From positions 1-37,387 of the forward strand of contig CAJTIT010000023.1 of NCBI GenBank assembly GCA_910576345.1: a stretch of DNA of 37,387 bases. The letters run 5' to 3'. This document shows, piece after piece, positions 17,756 through 26,514 of this stretch (position 1 is the stretch's first letter; each line of letters begins with the position of its first letter). The notes beneath the pieces are model-generated. The model made no database searches and was not told the DNA's origin. It saw only the letters and a list, made by a program, of their open reading frames with translations. Position numbers and translations under genes: made by a program. The stretch is from Erysipelotrichales bacterium. Lineage in GTDB: Bacteria; Bacillota_I; Bacilli_A; Erysipelotrichales; Erysipelotrichaceae.

Positions 17756-18069
17756 CCTTCACCATCTCCTTTCTCGACATCACGAATGGGCAAAAGATGA
17801 ACTTCTTTGTCCATACCATCAATCATTCCATTTCCGCCAAGACCTTTGTAAGCTTGAAACATCTCAACCCAGTTTTGAAGAGCATAAGATGGTATGATTT
17901 GAAGTTTCATATACAAATCATGGTATTCCATCAATTTCACACGCAACAAACACTTCGTCCCTTCACTGTTTGCATTTCTGGCATGTGCTTGTTCTTTCAA
18001 CAAGCAGATGATATAACCAAGAATGACAGGAAGAGCAATCGTATAAGTGGTCATGAGAAACGTATTCAT
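17752..18069 (-). CDS. Phage lysis-module membrane protein (holin-like or small structural)
   Basis: 105 residues: one N-terminal membrane segment (TTYTIALPVILGYIICLL), then a charged soluble part ending in LGGNGMIDGMDKEVH. This type of small protein is frequent between tail-fibre and lysin genes of Firmicute siphophages. A second holin or a spanin-like accessory is possible, but no function is established. Four-base ATGA overlaps on both sides place it in the lysis cassette. Confidence 0.65.
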   Translation of the reverse strand: MNTFLMTTYTIALPVILGYIICLLKEQAHARNANSEGTKCLLRVKLMEYHDLYMKLQIIPSYALQNWVEMFQAYKGLGGNGMIDGMDKEVHLLPIRDVEKGDGEG

Positions 18070-18284
18070 AATTCGTACTCCTGTTCTTCACATTCTGGAA
18101 GACCAGCAAAAGATGTCAATAGAGACGCAATGCCAGCGGTTGTTGAAATAGAAAGAATTGCGAGCCAATCAAAATCTGTCAACATATTTCCTATGGTAAT
18201 CAGAGAAACGGCAGTTTGTGCCATGGTTTTGATTGCACGAATACTGGCGCTCTTGACCCAATCTTTTAAATTATGCTTTATCAT
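18066..18284 (-). CDS. Phage holin, r1t-type
   Basis: 72 residues from ATG 18284 (AATAAGAG upstream; an upstream in-frame ATG would overlap the preceding gene by 62 bases). The sequence KDWVKSASIRAIKTMAQTAV, then a membrane segment, then DWLAILSISTTAGIASLLTSFAGLPE is the pattern of r1t-like holins, which have two membrane helices. It forms membrane lesions that let the CHAP endolysin reach the wall at a set time. It directly precedes the lysis-module membrane protein and the endolysin. Confidence 0.8.
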   Translation of the reverse strand: MIKHNLKDWVKSASIRAIKTMAQTAVSLITIGNMLTDFDWLAILSISTTAGIASLLTSFAGLPECEEQEYEL

Positions 18285-18297
18285 TTTTCTCTTATTT

Positions 18298-18672
18298 CTA
18301 ACTTTTAAAAAACAAAAAGTTAAGCACAAAATTATGCGCTGCGACAAAGCCTTTCCCATAAAATTCTACCTCGATAATTCCATCTGTATTCACTCCTGAC
18401 ACCGTAATATTATTTATTATATTGTATGGTGTATCTGGAATTAGAACGCTTGTAGCGATAACGTTCATATTAGCATATTGCTGTCCTACTTTGTATCGTA
18501 CATAAGCAACAGTTGAATCTGCTGATAATGCATAAGGGTTTGCACTCCTATTTGCTAAAAAACTGAACTTTTGTAATTTGTTTGAAATTTCTTTCATCTT
18601 TACTTCGGCGCTTGTTTCATCTTGCATCATGACGTTTGATGCGTCTATTTGATTATTAATTTTTAGAGCCAT
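18298..18672 (-). CDS. Phage tail-region protein of unknown function
   Basis: 124 residues from ATG 18672, which has GGAGGA eight bases upstream. Begins MALKINNQIDASNVMMQDE, then mostly short beta-prone segments (STVAYVRYKV, NVIATSVLIPDTP, GIIEVEFYGKGF). I do not recognise the family. Its position, between the collar-domain fibre and the holin, suggests a small structural accessory such as a distal fibre, fibre chaperone or base-plate decoration protein. Confidence 0.6.
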   Translation of the reverse strand: MALKINNQIDASNVMMQDETSAEVKMKEISNKLQKFSFLANRSANPYALSADSTVAYVRYKVGQQYANMNVIATSVLIPDTPYNIINNITVSGVNTDGIIEVEFYGKGFVAAHNFVLNFLFFKS

Positions 18673-18686
18673 CAATGATCTCCTCC

Positions 18687-19931
18687 TTACCTGATTCCAC
18701 AGATTTTCACATACATATCTGGATAGTTGCCATTACCATCCGCAGTTTGCGCTCTCAATGTTGTAGAATTCAAAAACCCAACTTGTGAATAAGAATAGGA
18801 AGTTTCAGTAATTCTACAATGTAAATTGAATTGATTGGATGCAGATGTACCTTTGCTAATAAGACCTACAGGCACAAGCATCGTGTTCATACAGCTAAGA
18901 CTAGGCAGGGCTGAGTAAATGATGAGTAGATATCGGAATTGATCAATCGACTTATTTAATGTATAAGTTTGGCTTTTCTCCATTTTTGTTGTATTCATGA
19001 GTATTTCTGGTACTCCTGCTGCCACTTTATTGATCGCCTGATTAACCGCTTTGATACTTGGCGCATCTTTTTCGCTATTGCTTGTCAAATCATTTTGGAC
19101 ACTACCAACAAGCGGAATAGCTTGTTTTGCTTTAATGATCATAGAAAGTTCTGGATTACTCTCGATGAACTGAATCGCATCAGTACTTTTTGTGTATGCC
19201 AATGGATTTAATATATTCGGCAGCGCAAACGTAGTTACACCATCGCCAGCACCATAAGACTCTCCAATAACATCAAATAACTCAGGATAATCTCTCCGCA
19301 TGATGGAAGAGCCATCACATAACAACCAGCCATCAGGAACGGAATTTGTAGTGCAGGGAAGGATCGCCCCAATGGGAACGGTATCGCCACCCATGGAACC
19401 ATCATTTCCAATTAAGTTTCTTCCAGTATCTGTCCATCCTGAATGATCACGATGATAAATACACCAATATTTACTAGAGCGATCAATATACCAGTCGTTC
19501 ATTTTACCAATGTCATCGTTAGGAACTCCATTTCCATAAAGCCAAAAAGAGCCGTGAAATTCTCCACGATCTTTCTGATCATTCCATTCTGCAATTGCAT
19601 TTTCTAGAAATGCTTGTTGACTTATGATTTGATTATGCTGAAACTGTGTTTCTCTATCCAATGCCTGAAACCGAAGATTTCTTTCTGTTTCTTCTGAAAT
19701 TCGTTCATTTTCATGAATGCTTCTCTCACTCTCATTCATAATTCTTGTTTGCTCTGCTTCCTCTAGCGTTTGCTTTAGGTGATTCATTTCTTCGACTTTA
19801 TCATTTGAAAATGACTCCGTCTGTTCACATTGCGAATTCATCGACTCTAGAGTGGATGCGATTGACTCACGTACATCTTTTCCATAGATCGATGAACGAA
19901 TTTTTTCAATTTGTTTGTTTATATTCGCCAT
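18687..19931 (-). CDS. Tail fibre / receptor-binding protein with phage tail collar domain
   Basis: 414 residues. The N-terminal start (MANINKQIEKIRSSIYGKDV RES) is typical of tail fibres that dock on the tail tip. Residues ~35-120 are a coiled coil. A PPxxW-like DWYIDRSSKYWCIYH stretch (~146-160) follows. A tail collar domain at ~183-242 (VPIGAILPC, PDGWLLCDGSSIMRRDYPELF, TFALPNI) leads to a C-terminal ~170-residue beta-rich tip that likely binds the receptor. It overlaps the previous gene by 26 bases. In a tailocin this protein would define the killing range. Confidence 0.82.
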   Translation of the reverse strand: MANINKQIEKIRSSIYGKDVRESIASTLESMNSQCEQTESFSNDKVEEMNHLKQTLEEAEQTRIMNESERSIHENERISEETERNLRFQALDRETQFQHNQIISQQAFLENAIAEWNDQKDRGEFHGSFWLYGNGVPNDDIGKMNDWYIDRSSKYWCIYHRDHSGWTDTGRNLIGNDGSMGGDTVPIGAILPCTTNSVPDGWLLCDGSSIMRRDYPELFDVIGESYGAGDGVTTFALPNILNPLAYTKSTDAIQFIESNPELSMIIKAKQAIPLVGSVQNDLTSNSEKDAPSIKAVNQAINKVAAGVPEILMNTTKMEKSQTYTLNKSIDQFRYLLIIYSALPSLSCMNTMLVPVGLISKGTSASNQFNLHCRITETSYSYSQVGFLNSTTLRAQTADGNGNYPDMYVKICGIR

Positions 19932-21960
19932 ACTTCTCCTCCAATTTATCTATTCTTTGCTTTAGCTGTTGACAATACTTCAATAACGCATTCCATAGAT
20001 TTCCATAACGAATGCGATAGTAACCATCCGCATCTTTGTCAAGAAAATAAGCTTGATAAGGATGATCCATATAATCCTGTGCAATCAAGCCAATCTCTTT
20101 TCTTTCCACCTCTAGGAATTCAAACTGCTTGATATGCAAATCATCAATCCATGAAACATCCAATTCATCAATGTTGCATTTTTTTCTTATATCCGATGTG
20201 ATCGCTGGCTGTTGATTCATTTGAATTGCTTGTGATTGAATATCTACCCATTTGGAAGATGTAATATTGACCTCATCATGAAAGACGGTGACACTTGCAT
20301 ATCGATCCGTTGGACCTTGCACTGGCGCACTCATCATGGTTACACGATCCAACGCCTGCATAACGAGATGCCAGTATCCTGCTTCATTTTTTGAGCCAAG
20401 CAGGCGCACATCATCACTGAAATTGATGGACTTGTAATTGATTAACCCATTATCTTTTTGATCACCGATGATCAAACGATTGCCAACAATTAGATCCTTA
20501 TTTGTTTCAATCGTTGACCCACGAATATCGCCCTGAAATACAAAACGATGTGTATCCTCATCCACAAATAAAATCAAATTTTGGTTTTCATCCTTAATTT
20601 TCAATCCTCCTTCTTCAATGGTCAATCCTTCTTGATCAATCAATACTTTTGTCGTATCCAATTTACTGCCTTCTTTGATTGCCTTAGCAACTTCAACGAT
20701 CCATTGACTTGGCTGTATTCTTTGCGTGATCGATTCCACTTGATCAGAGAGCTCCTTCGCTTCCAAGATGATTTCATCCTGTATTTCCAACTTTGTTTGA
20801 ATTTGCTTTGCATGCGCCTTCACCTGATCGACCTGTTTTGCGACACTGATCTGATTGCGATTGACGGAGTTCGTAAAACTATCCACAACACCTCCCAATG
20901 AGATCGCAGAGCTTCCGGGATCATTCAAAGAAATCGATAATTTCGACAATAAAAACAAATCATCTAAGCCATGTGGTTTAGAAATACAGCGAATCCAATC
21001 TCCGATTTGAAACGATTCCAGTTCCATATTCAAATGGTGAAGATCAAGAGCTGATAATTCAATCGTAAAGGAAAGATTACACTTTTGTTTTAAATAAGCT
21101 TCTGCCAGCTGCTTTAATTCTGTCGGATCTTCAACCTCACTGAATTCAACAACTCCATAGATTTTGCCAAAATCCTTGACAGCTTCCTCATCTTCGAGAT
21201 AATCTTTTCCCTGATTGACAGAAGCGATTGTTAGCTGTGATGTTGTTTCCGTTTCTGTTTCAGTTTTGCACGCAGCGCCTAATGGAATAATGGCTGTAAT
21301 GAGTTCATCAGACTTGATATATTTTGTCAAATCCAGAATATTCGTCGCAAAGCGAATTTCTTGGGGATGCCATGCGCTTTCCTGCGATGGTTTTTCCAGT
21401 GAAACATAATCCAAATAGCGTTTTTCACCCACATGGCGAACACAAAGATATCCACCATAAGCATCAATCAATTGCTTGTTCAATGTTTCCAGCGTGTTGG
21501 CATAGGCACTTTCCTCACATTGTATTTGTTTGTCTGCTTGATAAACATGTGCTTTATCCACCTCGAAATGTTTCTTTGTTTCCATCAACGCATTGTGATT
21601 TTGAACGAGTCTCATCAAAAACGCATAAATGCTTCCTTGAAAAGAATATGGTTTCTGCATACTGTCCAATAAATATGCCATTTCACCTTCACATGAAATC
21701 TGGGATGTGCCATAAAAATCAATCGTTTCCGACAACGGCCGTCCTAAGAAAATCAATTTCTCATCTTGATAAATGAGAATCTCAGAACGCATTTTTTGGA
21801 TTTTGGAGATATGGGGATGTCGATCAGAGATAGAAAACGTAAAGGTTCCGGTCTTATTTAGTTCCAATGTCAATGTGCCATCCAACAAGATGCATGTATT
21901 GTCCATCGGATGATGTAAATAAAATTCTTCTTGATCATTTCTTAGTTTTACTGTGTACAT
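19906..21960 (-). CDS. Tal-like tail tip protein (prophage endopeptidase tail family) with C-terminal S74 chaperone domain
   Basis: 684 residues. The N-terminal ~370 residues match the prophage tail endopeptidase/Tal hub family (LNKTGTFTFSISDRHPHISKI, GAYGGYLCVRHV-like and YIKSDELITAIIPLGA segments). A coiled region (~375-415) and beta-rich spike follow. At the C-terminus an intramolecular chaperone, peptidase S74, begins at about S589 (SDIRKKCNIDEL, EIGLIAQDYMDH) and ends with a coiled-coil tail. S74 domains assist trimer folding and then self-cleave just before the serine, so the mature spike would be about 588 residues. It overlaps the Dit stop and the fibre start. Confidence 0.85.
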   Translation of the reverse strand: MYTVKLRNDQEEFYLHHPMDNTCILLDGTLTLELNKTGTFTFSISDRHPHISKIQKMRSEILIYQDEKLIFLGRPLSETIDFYGTSQISCEGEMAYLLDSMQKPYSFQGSIYAFLMRLVQNHNALMETKKHFEVDKAHVYQADKQIQCEESAYANTLETLNKQLIDAYGGYLCVRHVGEKRYLDYVSLEKPSQESAWHPQEIRFATNILDLTKYIKSDELITAIIPLGAACKTETETETTSQLTIASVNQGKDYLEDEEAVKDFGKIYGVVEFSEVEDPTELKQLAEAYLKQKCNLSFTIELSALDLHHLNMELESFQIGDWIRCISKPHGLDDLFLLSKLSISLNDPGSSAISLGGVVDSFTNSVNRNQISVAKQVDQVKAHAKQIQTKLEIQDEIILEAKELSDQVESITQRIQPSQWIVEVAKAIKEGSKLDTTKVLIDQEGLTIEEGGLKIKDENQNLILFVDEDTHRFVFQGDIRGSTIETNKDLIVGNRLIIGDQKDNGLINYKSINFSDDVRLLGSKNEAGYWHLVMQALDRVTMMSAPVQGPTDRYASVTVFHDEVNITSSKWVDIQSQAIQMNQQPAITSDIRKKCNIDELDVSWIDDLHIKQFEFLEVERKEIGLIAQDYMDHPYQAYFLDKDADGYYRIRYGNLWNALLKYCQQLKQRIDKLEEKYGEYKQTN

Positions 21961-22658
21961 TACAATTCACCTGCCAAAAATTCAATACTGACAATTCCAT
22001 TTCCAATGAATGTAAGATCATAACTTTGATGATATTGAATGATGAAGTCGTAACATTTATTGATTCCTTTTTTCAGCTGATATTGTTTGCCGTTGTATTC
22101 CAAAAGGATCGATGAAGAACAATGAAATATAGGAATTTCACTTTCTTCTCCGGCTATGATAGTAACATGTGCAGAATCCTGCACATTGATATATCCATAA
22201 TCGCGTATAATATCTGTATCAAAACAGAAGGGATCCCATAACCAATCTTCGATTGTAGATGCAAGAGGTTTGCGAAATGGCTGTGCATCTACTTTGATTG
22301 TCAAAGACGCATGAAGCGCATCTTCTTTCTTGCTTGACACATTGATCCTTCCTTCATAGTAATAAAATGGATCACTATCCAAGACGATACGATGTTTTTT
22401 CCCATGACAGTGATTTAAGATTTCACTGTACAGATCTTTCCATCTTCTCATATCGCAGCGATAGAAAAAAGAGAAGGAAAGAGTACGATTGGCATATCGT
22501 ACTCCTGTGTGTTCACTTTCGGTGAGATCCAGCAATCCGTTTCGATAAGGTACGCTCACAAAGTTAGACTGAATATCCGGTGCGCCGATATCCACATCCT
22601 GCCATATGAGATTCCAGTCTTTTTCCGTATGCTTGTTTCCAATTTGTATACCACTCAT
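21960..22658 (-). CDS. Distal tail protein (Dit-like)
   Basis: 232 residues. Signature WNLIWQDVDIGAPDIQSNFVSVP at the start and RTLSFSFFYRCDMRRWKDLYSEILNHCHGKKHRIVLDSDPFYYYEGRI in the middle match the phage tail family/Dit fold that forms the hexameric ring joining tube and tip. GGGAGG lies eight bases upstream. It overlaps the tape measure stop by four bases and the Tal start by one. Position between tape measure and Tal is the canonical siphophage order. Confidence 0.87.
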   Translation of the reverse strand: MSGIQIGNKHTEKDWNLIWQDVDIGAPDIQSNFVSVPYRNGLLDLTESEHTGVRYANRTLSFSFFYRCDMRRWKDLYSEILNHCHGKKHRIVLDSDPFYYYEGRINVSSKKEDALHASLTIKVDAQPFRKPLASTIEDWLWDPFCFDTDIIRDYGYINVQDSAHVTIIAGEESEIPIFHCSSSILLEYNGKQYQLKKGINKCYDFIIQYHQSYDLTFIGNGIVSIEFLAGEL

Positions 22659-24691
22659 TGTGCATACCTCCCTTTCAAAATTGCTGTGTGGTTCATATTG
22701 CGATCCACATGTGGTGTGGTCGTCTCTGCCAGTTTTCTGCCGTCGACATTGACATCAATAATATTCGGACGATTCAAAATCACATCCGAAAGACCATGAA
22801 TCAATCGATCATAGTCAATCACAAAACTGCTTGTGGCATTTGCTTTTGCGGCTTCCTTTGTATAACGCAAAGAAAGATCGTGCGGAATGACTTGTGCACC
22901 ATTGGGTAGATATGTCAATTCACCACGCCCGCCTTCATTCATGACCGCAAAACCACCATACCAGTGATCCGTGCCATGAAGCAGATAAGGAATGTAGTCA
23001 ACGTCAACACCCGGAATACAGTTGATCAAATCGATTGCGCCATTGATACCTTTTATGACGATATTGATTACTTTTTTTACATTGGCGACAAGATCATCGA
23101 AAGTAGAGCGAATACCATCAAAGATACCGCCAATAAAACCTTTCAAATCTTCCCATGCGCCATTGATGCCATCGAATACATCCGATATGATGCCGCCAAT
23201 GGTTCCCATAATGTCGCTGATGATGTCAAAAACAACGCCAAATACACCACTTACCACACCAACGATTGTAGAAATTACGCCAATGATGGTTTCAATCACA
23301 CCACCGATAAATCCAAAAATATTTGTCCATACATTGCAAACGATACCAAAGATGGTCATAAATATATCTGTGACAATTTGAATGATGGGAGTGATGGTAT
23401 CAATGATCATCGTCACGATACCGATGATAAATTCAATAATCGGTGTGACAATTTCCATAATGCCGGAGATAATGGTAATCGTAATGTCGATAATGGACAT
23501 AATGATAGGCATCAAAAAATTAAAGACATCAATGAGTCCTTCGATAAAGCCAATCAGCACCGGTAATAGGAAATCGACTGCTTGCATGATGAATTCCATA
23601 ATGGTTTGAATGATAGGAGCCAAAAACGTGACCAACTGTGAAATAATGGAGGTGATCACCGGAATCATACCTTGTATATATTCCATGAGATTAGATAACA
23701 CATCCCCCAGTATTTCTCCAAGTACGGCTGCCAGATCATTGATGAGATTGCGGAAGTCTTCACTTTGTGTGTATAAATAGATAAACGCTGCGGCCAATAC
23801 CGCAATCAATGCGACAATCATACCAATTGGTGAACTCAGAAAGGTAAAGACGCCGCTCAATGAGGAAAAGCCTTTTACAAACGAACCAACGACAGATAAA
23901 ACCGGTCCTGCGGATACTGCCAACAAACCAAGCACGGCGACAATTTTCTGAATAAACGGATGCGCTGTACTTAATTTATTAATGAATTTTGAGAATCCTT
24001 CAATAATCGGTGTGATGAATGGCAATAACTGCGTACCAAGGGATGTTTTTAAATTATCAACGGCACCTTGAAAACGCTTCATACTGTCAGCGGTTCCTGT
24101 CGCTGAATTCGCATAGTCTCCGTGTGCTGATTTTGTCTGTGCCATCACGAAGTTATAGCGAAGCTGCGCTTTTTCCGCTTCACTCATCTCTGCGGTTGTT
24201 TTTTGAATGCCTTGTTGTAATGCGAATGCATTTAAACTGGCATCAGTCATGGAAATACCCAATGCGCTTAGTGCACCTGCTTCACCACTGAATACACCTT
24301 GTAAGGCAAGCATCGCTTCATCTACACCGATGTTTTTGTAGGAAGCCATATCGCTGGCAAGACCGCTGAGACCTACTGACATTTCCGCAATGGATTGTTG
24401 CGGAAGAGAAAGTGAAGAAGCCATTGTGCCAAATGTGTTCGCCATGGAAAGCGCTTCGTTTTTGGATAAACCGAATTGCGATAAAGCAGTATCACTGAAC
24501 GCTTCTATGGATGCGGCACTACTTCCAAACAGTGTTTCAACACGTTTCATGTTTTGTTCAAACATCGCCGCAGCTTCAATCGAAGAAGCTCCAAATTCTT
24601 TTACGGGCTTGGTTGCTTTGGTAATGGTATTTCCAAGCTGATCCATTGTTTCACCGGCTTTTTCTATTTGTGCACTACTTATTTTCGCCAT
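22655..24691 (-). CDS. Tail tape measure protein
   Basis: 678 residues from ATG 24691 (GAGGTG upstream; a GTG at 24700 would overlap that site). Residues ~30-210 carry the typical conserved tape measure core (FEQNMKRVETLFGSSAASIEAFS, GLASDMASYKNIGVDEAMLALQGVFSGE). Several hydrophobic helices follow, then a long Ile/Val-rich low-complexity repeat (~300-560) and a soluble C-terminus (NEGGRGELTYLPNGAQVIPHD). It sets tail length and helps traverse the envelope. At roughly 0.15 nm per residue the tail would be about 100 nm. It is intact, with no stop or frameshift. Confidence 0.92.
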   Translation of the reverse strand: MAKISSAQIEKAGETMDQLGNTITKATKPVKEFGASSIEAAAMFEQNMKRVETLFGSSAASIEAFSDTALSQFGLSKNEALSMANTFGTMASSLSLPQQSIAEMSVGLSGLASDMASYKNIGVDEAMLALQGVFSGEAGALSALGISMTDASLNAFALQQGIQKTTAEMSEAEKAQLRYNFVMAQTKSAHGDYANSATGTADSMKRFQGAVDNLKTSLGTQLLPFITPIIEGFSKFINKLSTAHPFIQKIVAVLGLLAVSAGPVLSVVGSFVKGFSSLSGVFTFLSSPIGMIVALIAVLAAAFIYLYTQSEDFRNLINDLAAVLGEILGDVLSNLMEYIQGMIPVITSIISQLVTFLAPIIQTIMEFIMQAVDFLLPVLIGFIEGLIDVFNFLMPIIMSIIDITITIISGIMEIVTPIIEFIIGIVTMIIDTITPIIQIVTDIFMTIFGIVCNVWTNIFGFIGGVIETIIGVISTIVGVVSGVFGVVFDIISDIMGTIGGIISDVFDGINGAWEDLKGFIGGIFDGIRSTFDDLVANVKKVINIVIKGINGAIDLINCIPGVDVDYIPYLLHGTDHWYGGFAVMNEGGRGELTYLPNGAQVIPHDLSLRYTKEAAKANATSSFVIDYDRLIHGLSDVILNRPNIIDVNVDGRKLAETTTPHVDRNMNHTAILKGRYAQ

Positions 24692-24696
24692 AAATA

Positions 24697-25107
24697 TCAC
24701 CTCTTTTCTTTTGGATGTTTCCAGCCGTTAGCTTGATAAATTTTTCTAATCCAGTCAGATCCTTCCTGTTGTTCTACAGTTTGTATCGTGGAAAGCTGTT
24801 CTTTTGCATTTTCCATGTTTAAGCGCTGTTGTTTCTTTTTCCATAACGGAATGAAACGCTTTCCTTTTTTGCGGTAGAAATTTGCCATGGCATTGAGAAC
24901 CGCATTTCTGATACCGGTGGAATCTTGCACGGTCTTATTTTCATACGCCTTCATGATAAACAGTTTTTCTTTTGGTGTTAATGCATGGTAATCCGCTTTG
25001 GAATAGCCAAAATTGACTACGAAAAAAGCGAAGTCTATCACATCTTGATAGTTCTTCGCTGTTTCATCCGGATCACTTGCTTGTTCAAAATATTCAAAGT
25101 CTATCAA
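24697..25107 (-). CDS. Tail assembly chaperone, downstream part (gpT-like / Gp15), probably made by -1 frameshift
   Basis: The open frame of ~136 codons (IDFEYFEQASDPDETAKNYQDV..., ending GWKHPKEKR) resembles phage Gp15/tail chaperone second-frame products. The only local start is TTG at 25105-25107, with no ribosome-binding site in the pyrimidine-rich sequence before it. Its frame is -1 relative to the upstream gene and stays open across the slippery site at 25119-25125. Expression as a 241-residue fusion (101 + 140 residues) is therefore more likely than independent initiation. The fusion would bind the tape measure protein during tube assembly. It ends five bases before the tape measure start. 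Confidence 0.82.
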   Translation of the reverse strand: MIDFEYFEQASDPDETAKNYQDVIDFAFFVVNFGYSKADYHALTPKEKLFIMKAYENKTVQDSTGIRNAVLNAMANFYRKKGKRFIPLWKKKQQRLNMENAKEQLSTIQTVEQQEGSDWIRKIYQANGWKHPKEKR

Positions 25108-25421
25108 TCGGCTCGGAAGAAAAAAGGACAGTCCCGCTGCATCGCCAACAAGACAATTTGTGTTGCTTTTGCATATCCTTCCTTTTCTAGCAGCTGCTCT
25201 GCCAAATCCAATCCTTTTTGAGGTGGTACATAAGCATTGGCATCCTCTTCTTTTAGCGCCATACCCAAAGCAATCTTCAAATCCTGAATGGATAATAGAC
25301 CGCCTGCTTGTAAAGCAGCGGCAATGGGGCGTTTCATCGCTTGTTCGATGCGCTCCATGCGTCCCAAACTGTATTTCAATTCGTATGTTTTATCTCCCAG
25401 TTCGATTGTTAAATTTTCCAT
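25104..25421 (-). CDS. Tail assembly chaperone, upstream part (gpG-like)
   Basis: 105 residues (MENLTIELGDKTYELKYSLG...). AAGGAG is nine bases before the ATG. Small acidic-to-neutral protein located between tube and tape measure genes, the standard place for gpG-like chaperones. The last codons run ...CCT TTT TTC TTC CGA GCC GAT TGA, and T_TTT_TTC lies exactly in frame. Most ribosomes would give this 105-residue product and a fraction the longer fusion. Confidence 0.83.
   Translation of the reverse strand: MENLTIELGDKTYELKYSLGRMERIEQAMKRPIAAALQAGGLLSIQDLKIALGMALKEEDANAYVPPQKGLDLAEQLLEKEGYAKATQIVLLAMQRDCPFFFRAD
25119..25125 (-). promoter_or_regulatory. Programmed -1 frameshift slippery site T_TTT_TTC
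   Basis: On the - strand the heptamer TTTTTTC is phased as X_XXY_YYZ (last base of the Pro codon at 25125, TTT 25124-25122, TTC 25121-25119). The zero frame stops 13 bases later. The -1 frame continues for 140 codons through the downstream chaperone. Conserved tail-assembly frameshifts of this kind are known in lambda and many siphophages (G/GT). Confidence 0.8.
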
Positions 25422-25437
25422 AACTGATTACTCCTTG

Positions 25438-25953
25438 TTATGCTTCCGGCATAGTTTCTGTGTCTGTCGCTTGAAACAGATCGACCAATGCGCCGTTTCC
25501 TTCCAAAGAAATACTGTACGTCATGGCATCGTCAAACGGTGCTTCTACATTATAGCTGGTAATGATCGCCAAACCACCAAATAAGGATTTTTTCTGTTTG
25601 TTGTCAACGACTTTGATGCATACCGGCTCATTGTTTTCAAACGCATTTCCTAATAACGTATGTGTTTCATCACTTGGCACATATAAACCATCATTATCGA
25701 TGGACCATTCTTTCATACCTGCGATTTTTGCTTTCCATCCGCCTTTGATGTCTTTGCTGGTAACTTCAATACTGTCCGCTGATCGGTTGATGGTCAATCC
25801 TTTTTGTCCGGATACAGCTAGTAATTTTGTGCCGTCCGCATTGAAAATAGCCAATAGAATATCTTTTCCGGCAATTGCTTTTGCGGCTGTGCCGTTAAAA
25901 TCGCAGTAGCTTCCTCCATCAAATGCATTTTCTTGTACAATTTCTGTTGTCAT
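25438..25953 (-). CDS. Major tail (tube) protein, TP901-1/phi13-like
   Basis: 171 residues from the second ATG (25953); an in-frame ATG at 25965 abuts the AAAGGA site directly, so it would be poorly placed. The sequence contains KDILLAIFNADGTKLLAVSGQKGLTINRSADSIEVTSKD and GWKAKIAGMKEWSIDNDGLY, a recognisable tail tube pattern of Gram-positive siphophages. Hexamers stack to make the tube. It precedes the chaperones and tape measure in canonical order. The absence of any sheath gene shows that the tail is non-contractile. Confidence 0.85.
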   Translation of the reverse strand: MTTEIVQENAFDGGSYCDFNGTAAKAIAGKDILLAIFNADGTKLLAVSGQKGLTINRSADSIEVTSKDIKGGWKAKIAGMKEWSIDNDGLYVPSDETHTLLGNAFENNEPVCIKVVDNKQKKSLFGGLAIITSYNVEAPFDDAMTYSISLEGNGALVDLFQATDTETMPEA

Positions 25954-25971
25954 AATTGCTTTCATCCTTTC

Positions 25972-26370
25972 TCATGTTGTTTCGCATATGGTGTATGCAT
26001 ATGCTTGAATTGCATGTCGTGCTTGTGTGTCTTCTGTGTTATTGGATATCAGTCCCAAATGATTTGCATTGATGCAGGTTAGATTTGGAAATGATACATT
26101 GTTCATTGCTTGTTCACTGTTATCCAGCCATTCATAGATGTTATCGTCATATTGTGCTGTTGTTATTTGTGGAAATATGGTATGAATGTGGATGGTCACA
26201 ACCGCAATGTCAAAGGTTTTTGTTGGCTCACACGTTACTTTCGCAATTTCCACGTAGCGATAAGGCTGTGCTTGATCTTGCTTGTCGCTATAACATGTGA
26301 TTCCGGTCGTTTTTGTGATCGCTGTAATACATGTGTCGATTATGGATTTGAGATATTGCATATGTCCCAT
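25972..26370 (-). CDS. Probable tail terminator / completion protein
   Basis: 132 residues from ATG 26370 (AAAGGGTG nine bases upstream; the GTG at 26379 is too close to it). An N-terminal helix (YLKSIIDTCITAITKTTG) leads into a mixed alpha/beta body (YRYVEIAKVTCEPTKTFDIAVVTIHIHTIFPQ) that fits the gpU/DUF3168-type tail terminator pattern, immediately before the tube gene. Terminators cap the finished tube. In a phage they allow head joining. In a tailocin they simply close the tail. Family assignment is by pattern and position. Confidence 0.6.
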   Translation of the reverse strand: MGHMQYLKSIIDTCITAITKTTGITCYSDKQDQAQPYRYVEIAKVTCEPTKTFDIAVVTIHIHTIFPQITTAQYDDNIYEWLDNSEQAMNNVSFPNLTCINANHLGLISNNTEDTQARHAIQAYAYTICETT

Positions 26371-26481
26371 ATTGTTCACCCTTTCTTTTGATATTGTATC
26401 TGGTTTGCCTTCTATTGATTGGCAAGTATTGGTATGGGTTTTTCTTTTGGTTTCTACATGCTTTCTCTTTTGTGTGAAACG

Positions 26482-26514
26482 CTAACCGTAATCTAAGATA
26501 TAGATGTATGTCAT
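26482..26514 (-). pseudogene. Ten-codon ORF with a strong ribosome-binding site (gene stub)
   Basis: AAGGAGGA (26521-26528) precedes ATG 26514 by six bases, followed by MTYIYILDYG and a TAG. The peptide looks like the first residues of small phage neck or tail proteins, so it may be the 5' end of a gene lost by deletion. No coding continuation follows. A translated leader peptide is the alternative. Confidence 0.35.

Noticed and set aside
17797-18399. 200-codon + strand open frame across the holin region
   Set aside because: Antisense to three well-supported overlapping lysis genes and without a start signal or recognisable sequence.
22964-23566. 200-codon + strand open frame rich in Asn and Asp
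   Set aside because: It is the antisense of the Ile/Val-rich repeats in the tape measure gene; the composition is explained by that.
25028-25059. Hairpin (GCGAAG/CTTCGC with inner CTATC/GATAG) downstream of the frameshift site
   Set aside because: It starts about 60 bases after the slippery heptamer, too far for a normal stimulatory structure; kept only as a possible weak contributor.
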